From NCBI GenBank assembly GCA_013815485.1, contig JACDGB010000102.1:1-6612 (forward strand): DNA of 6,612 nt. The letters are read 5' to 3'. Shown piece after piece: positions 4,908 through 6,612 of this stretch. The notes under the pieces were generated by a model, which made no database searches, was not told the origin of the DNA, and saw only the letters and a list, made by a program, of their open reading frames with translations. Within the stretch, counting starts at the first letter, position 1, and each line of letters starts with the position of its first letter. Source of the DNA: Rubrobacter sp. Lineage in GTDB: Bacteria; Actinomycetota; Rubrobacteria; Rubrobacterales; Rubrobacteraceae. Position numbers and translations under genes: made by a program.

Positions 4908-5831
4908 CACTGGTTCTCGGGGCGCTACCGCCAGGCTGAGTTCTCTGGCGGCGTGGAGGGCCTCCGGCACCGAAGGGAAGAGCTCGGGGGATAGCTCTAC
5001 GCAGCACGAGGGTTTTTCGAGGAAGTCCATCGTCCTGAACAGGTTCTCCAGCGGGATGGTGCCCCTGCCCGGGGGGAGGTGCAGGTCCCCCAGCCCGTAG
5101 ACGGTGTGCTCGGAGACCCGCGGCTCTCCCGTGAGGTTGGTCCTCTGCAGGTTGTCGTGAAGGTGTACGTGGCGGACGAGGGGCGCCAGGGCGGCGCACT
5201 CCTCGATAAGGTCGAAGCCGAAGAAGCCGGCCGCGAGGGCCGCGTGCCCCACGTCCAGGCAGATGCCGACCGCGGGATGGTCGACAGAGGAGATCTGCTC
5301 TGCCAGCTGGGAAGGCCAGACCGAGTAGTCGTAGACCGCGCCGCGCAGTATAGGCTGCTCGGGGTAGTAGTTCTCGATGGCGATGGTCACGCCGAGCTCT
5401 CCCGCCAAATCTCCCGCCCACCGCAGGGCGGACCTCTCGGCGGAGAGCTGGTCCTTCATGCTGTGCCTGGCGTCGCGCGCTCCTACGCGTTGGCCGGCGT
5501 GGCAGACCACCACCTCCGCGCCGATGCCTTTGGCGAACCGGAGGCTGGCGTCCAGGACGTCGCGCTGCAGGCCGTGAGAGGTTAGGTCCATGAGGTTGAC
5601 CTCGAGCGGGGCGTGGACCGTGTACGCCAGCTCCGTCTCCAGCAGCAGCCCCCCAACCGCCCGCAGCCTGGTCGTATCCAGGCTGCCGCCGAGGATGACC
5701 CCCAGGTTCTGGGGCCAGACCTCCACGAAATCCGGGCCGGCGCTCTTCAGCGCCTCAAGGTCCTCCGCGAGCCCACGGACGCCGTCCGGATACGGCCTGG
5801 ACAGGTTGGTACCCACGCTCCGAAAGGCCAT
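4899..5831 (-). CDS. Sugar phosphate isomerase/epimerase-like TIM-barrel protein
   Basis: A 310-residue protein of the xylose-isomerase-like TIM-barrel superfamily, also called AP endonuclease family 2. The group includes metal-dependent sugar isomerases, epimerases and dehydratases, and endonuclease IV. Visible landmarks are VHAPLEVNL (72-80), VVVCHAGQR (107-115), AIENYYP (151-157), CLDVGHAAL (191-199), HVHLHDN (221-227), DLHLPPGRGTI (249-259) and CCVELSPE (276-283). By family pattern E153, D193 with H196, H223 or H225, and E279 are the likely metal ligands. An in-frame ATG at 5864 would add 11 residues. The ATG at 5831 is preferred because GGGAGGAAGGAA (5847-5836) stands just upstream. It lacks the several extra zinc-binding histidines usual in endonuclease IV, so a sugar or polyol reaction is likelier than DNA repair, but the substrate cannot be told. 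It is a single-gene unit. Confidence 0.85.
   Translation of the reverse strand: MAFRSVGTNLSRPYPDGVRGLAEDLEALKSAGPDFVEVWPQNLGVILGGSLDTTRLRAVGGLLLETELAYTVHAPLEVNLMDLTSHGLQRDVLDASLRFAKGIGAEVVVCHAGQRVGARDARHSMKDQLSAERSALRWAGDLAGELGVTIAIENYYPEQPILRGAVYDYSVWPSQLAEQISSVDHPAVGICLDVGHAALAAGFFGFDLIEECAALAPLVRHVHLHDNLQRTNLTGEPRVSEHTVYGLGDLHLPPGRGTIPLENLFRTMDFLEKPSCCVELSPELFPSVPEALHAARELSLAVAPREPVSA
5342..5356 (+). repeat. 15-bp exact repeat, coding copy
   Basis: CGCGCAGTATAGGCT here is identical to 5867-5881. In this copy it lies inside the TIM-barrel gene, where the minus strand encodes ILRGA. The other copy lies just upstream of the same gene. Confidence 0.5.
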
Positions 5832-5866
5832 ACGGTTCCTTCCTCCCTTAGGGCCGCAAGACATCG

Positions 5867-5881
5867 CGCGCAGTATAGGCT
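5867..5881 (-). promoter_or_regulatory. Candidate -10 region (TATACT) of the TIM-barrel gene, second copy of the 15-bp repeat
   Basis: On the minus strand the repeat contains TATACT (5877-5872), one base from TATAAT. Transcription would begin near 5865, leaving a leader of about 34 bases with the strong ribosome site at 5847-5836. No clear -35 hexamer is seen. Confidence 0.45.
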
Positions 5882-5922
5882 CGCCGATCCTCCGTTGGGT
5901 GAAAGGAGCGTTAACGGTGAGT

Positions 5923-5952
5923 AAAACCTGGGTTTAACCGGCTCTGTAGAAT
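5923..5952 (+). promoter_or_regulatory. Operator-like dyad and -10 box (TAGAAT) ahead of the methyltransferase gene
   Basis: AAACC (5924-5928) and GGTTT (5931-5935) form a short inverted repeat that includes the expected -35 position. TAGAAT at 5947-5952 fits a -10 box, giving a leader of about 42 bases before TTG 6001. The dyad is short and AT-rich against a GC-rich background, so a repressor site is possible but unproven. Confidence 0.3.
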
Positions 5953-6000
5953 GGGCTCACATACTCCTGTGTGAAAACGAACCGAGGGGGAACGATCGGG

Positions 6001-6612
6001 TTGAGCAGCTACGAGGACTACACGCAGAAGTCCGGGAACTACGACAAGACCAGGGAACCTGTAGGAACCGAGATCATCGTCGGTTGCTTCGCCCACGCGC
6101 CCGTACCGTTGGACCGGACGGTGGTGATGGACGCCGGGTGCGGCACCGGCAGCTACTCCGAGGCGCTGCTCGGCTACGTCGGCCGGATCGAGGCTGTGGA
6201 CATGAACCCCGGCATGCTTGAGGTAGCCGCGCGCAAGCTGGCGTGGGCCGGGGACCGCATCTCTTTTCACTCCTCCAGGATCGACGAGCTGCCCTTCGAG
6301 AGCGCTACGCTGGACGGGGTCATGATCAACCAGGTGCTCCACCACCTGCCGGACGATGCCTCAGAAGGGTTCCCCACCCACCGCCGGGTCTTCCGGGAGT
6401 TCGCCAGGGTTCTGAAGCCAGGCGGGATCCTCACGGTCACCACCTGCTCGCAAGAGCAACTGCGCCACGGCTACTGGCACTACCACCTGATCCCGGATGC
6501 AGCCGATGCCCTCAGAAACCGCTACGTCCCCCTCGACGAACTGCTCGAAATCCTCGACGATTGCGGTCTCGCCCACAGGGGAAGCTTCGCGCCACTCGAC
6601 GCCACGGTCCAG
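6001..6612 (+). CDS. Class I SAM-dependent methyltransferase (runs off the right edge)
   Basis: 204 residues are open to the window end with no stop, so the gene is partial at its 3' end. It carries the methyltransferase type 11 pattern: motif I VMDAGCGTGSYSEAL (42-56) for S-adenosylmethionine, acidic D67 in AVDMNPGMLEVA (65-76), INQVLHHLPD (109-118), and RVLKPGGILTVTT (136-148). The methyl acceptor cannot be read from these motifs. The TTG at 6001 is chosen because GAGGGGG (5984-5990) precedes it by ten bases and the protein then begins LSSYEDY, a natural start just before the first helix. An in-frame GTG at 5971 would add ten residues but has no ribosome site. It is divergent from the TIM-barrel gene with 169 bp between the two starts. 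Nothing seen ties it to cobalamin or to the other genes. Confidence 0.88.
   Translation, partial: MSSYEDYTQKSGNYDKTREPVGTEIIVGCFAHAPVPLDRTVVMDAGCGTGSYSEALLGYVGRIEAVDMNPGMLEVAARKLAWAGDRISFHSSRIDELPFESATLDGVMINQVLHHLPDDASEGFPTHRRVFREFARVLKPGGILTVTTCSQEQLRHGYWHYHLIPDAADALRNRYVPLDELLEILDDCGLAHRGSFAPLDATVQ

Noticed and set aside
4873..5585. Long plus-strand and alternate minus-strand frames over the TIM-barrel gene
   Set aside because: They are shadows produced by third-position GC in the real gene, with arginine-, glycine- and proline-heavy translations and no motifs.
4899..5831. Endonuclease IV (DNA repair) identity for the TIM-barrel gene
   Set aside because: The superfamily matches, but the multiple-histidine zinc motifs typical of endonuclease IV are not evident and the pattern fits sugar isomerase/epimerase-like members better.
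1..6612. CRISPR array, tRNA gene, transposase or toxin-antitoxin pair
   Set aside because: No regularly spaced repeats, no cloverleaf with a conserved T-arm, and no transposase or toxin-like protein were seen on either strand.

Overview
The window is GC-rich chromosomal DNA from a Gram-positive-type bacterium, most likely an actinobacterium of the Rubrobacter kind. This rests on base composition, GTG and TTG starts, a Tat-type lipoprotein signal, leaderless-looking starts and an ordinary bacterial type A RNase P RNA. The genus is inferred from general resemblance and was not tested by any search.

Layout, left to right. The first 194 bases hold the start of a small membrane protein on the minus strand, running off the left edge. 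A divergent gene (287-679) encodes a 130-residue protein with a probable helix-turn-helix. Its end abuts a perfect TATAAT box that drives rnpB (about 707-1144). Convergent with rnpB is a minus-strand PduO-type cobalamin adenosyltransferase (1245-1778). After a 150-bp divergent spacer comes a sugar ABC-transporter binding lipoprotein (1929-3253). It is split by a one-base frameshift in a G6 run and has no permease or ATPase genes beside it. Only 46 bp later lies a single-ring AAA ATPase (3300-4856) with an unrecognised five-cysteine N-terminal region. A hairpin separates it from a convergent minus-strand TIM-barrel sugar isomerase/epimerase-like gene (4899-5831). A divergent class I SAM methyltransferase starts at a TTG (6001) and runs off the right edge.

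The genes do not form one pathway. Strand changes isolate most of them, so this reads as a mosaic of single-gene units around the housekeeping RNA rnpB. The points most worth a second look are the frameshifted orphan binding protein flanked by two near-identical 26-bp direct repeats, the cysteine-bearing N-terminal domain of the AAA ATPase, departures from the usual conserved bases in rnpB, and two starts that look leaderless. No CRISPR array, transposase, tRNA or clear defence system is visible.
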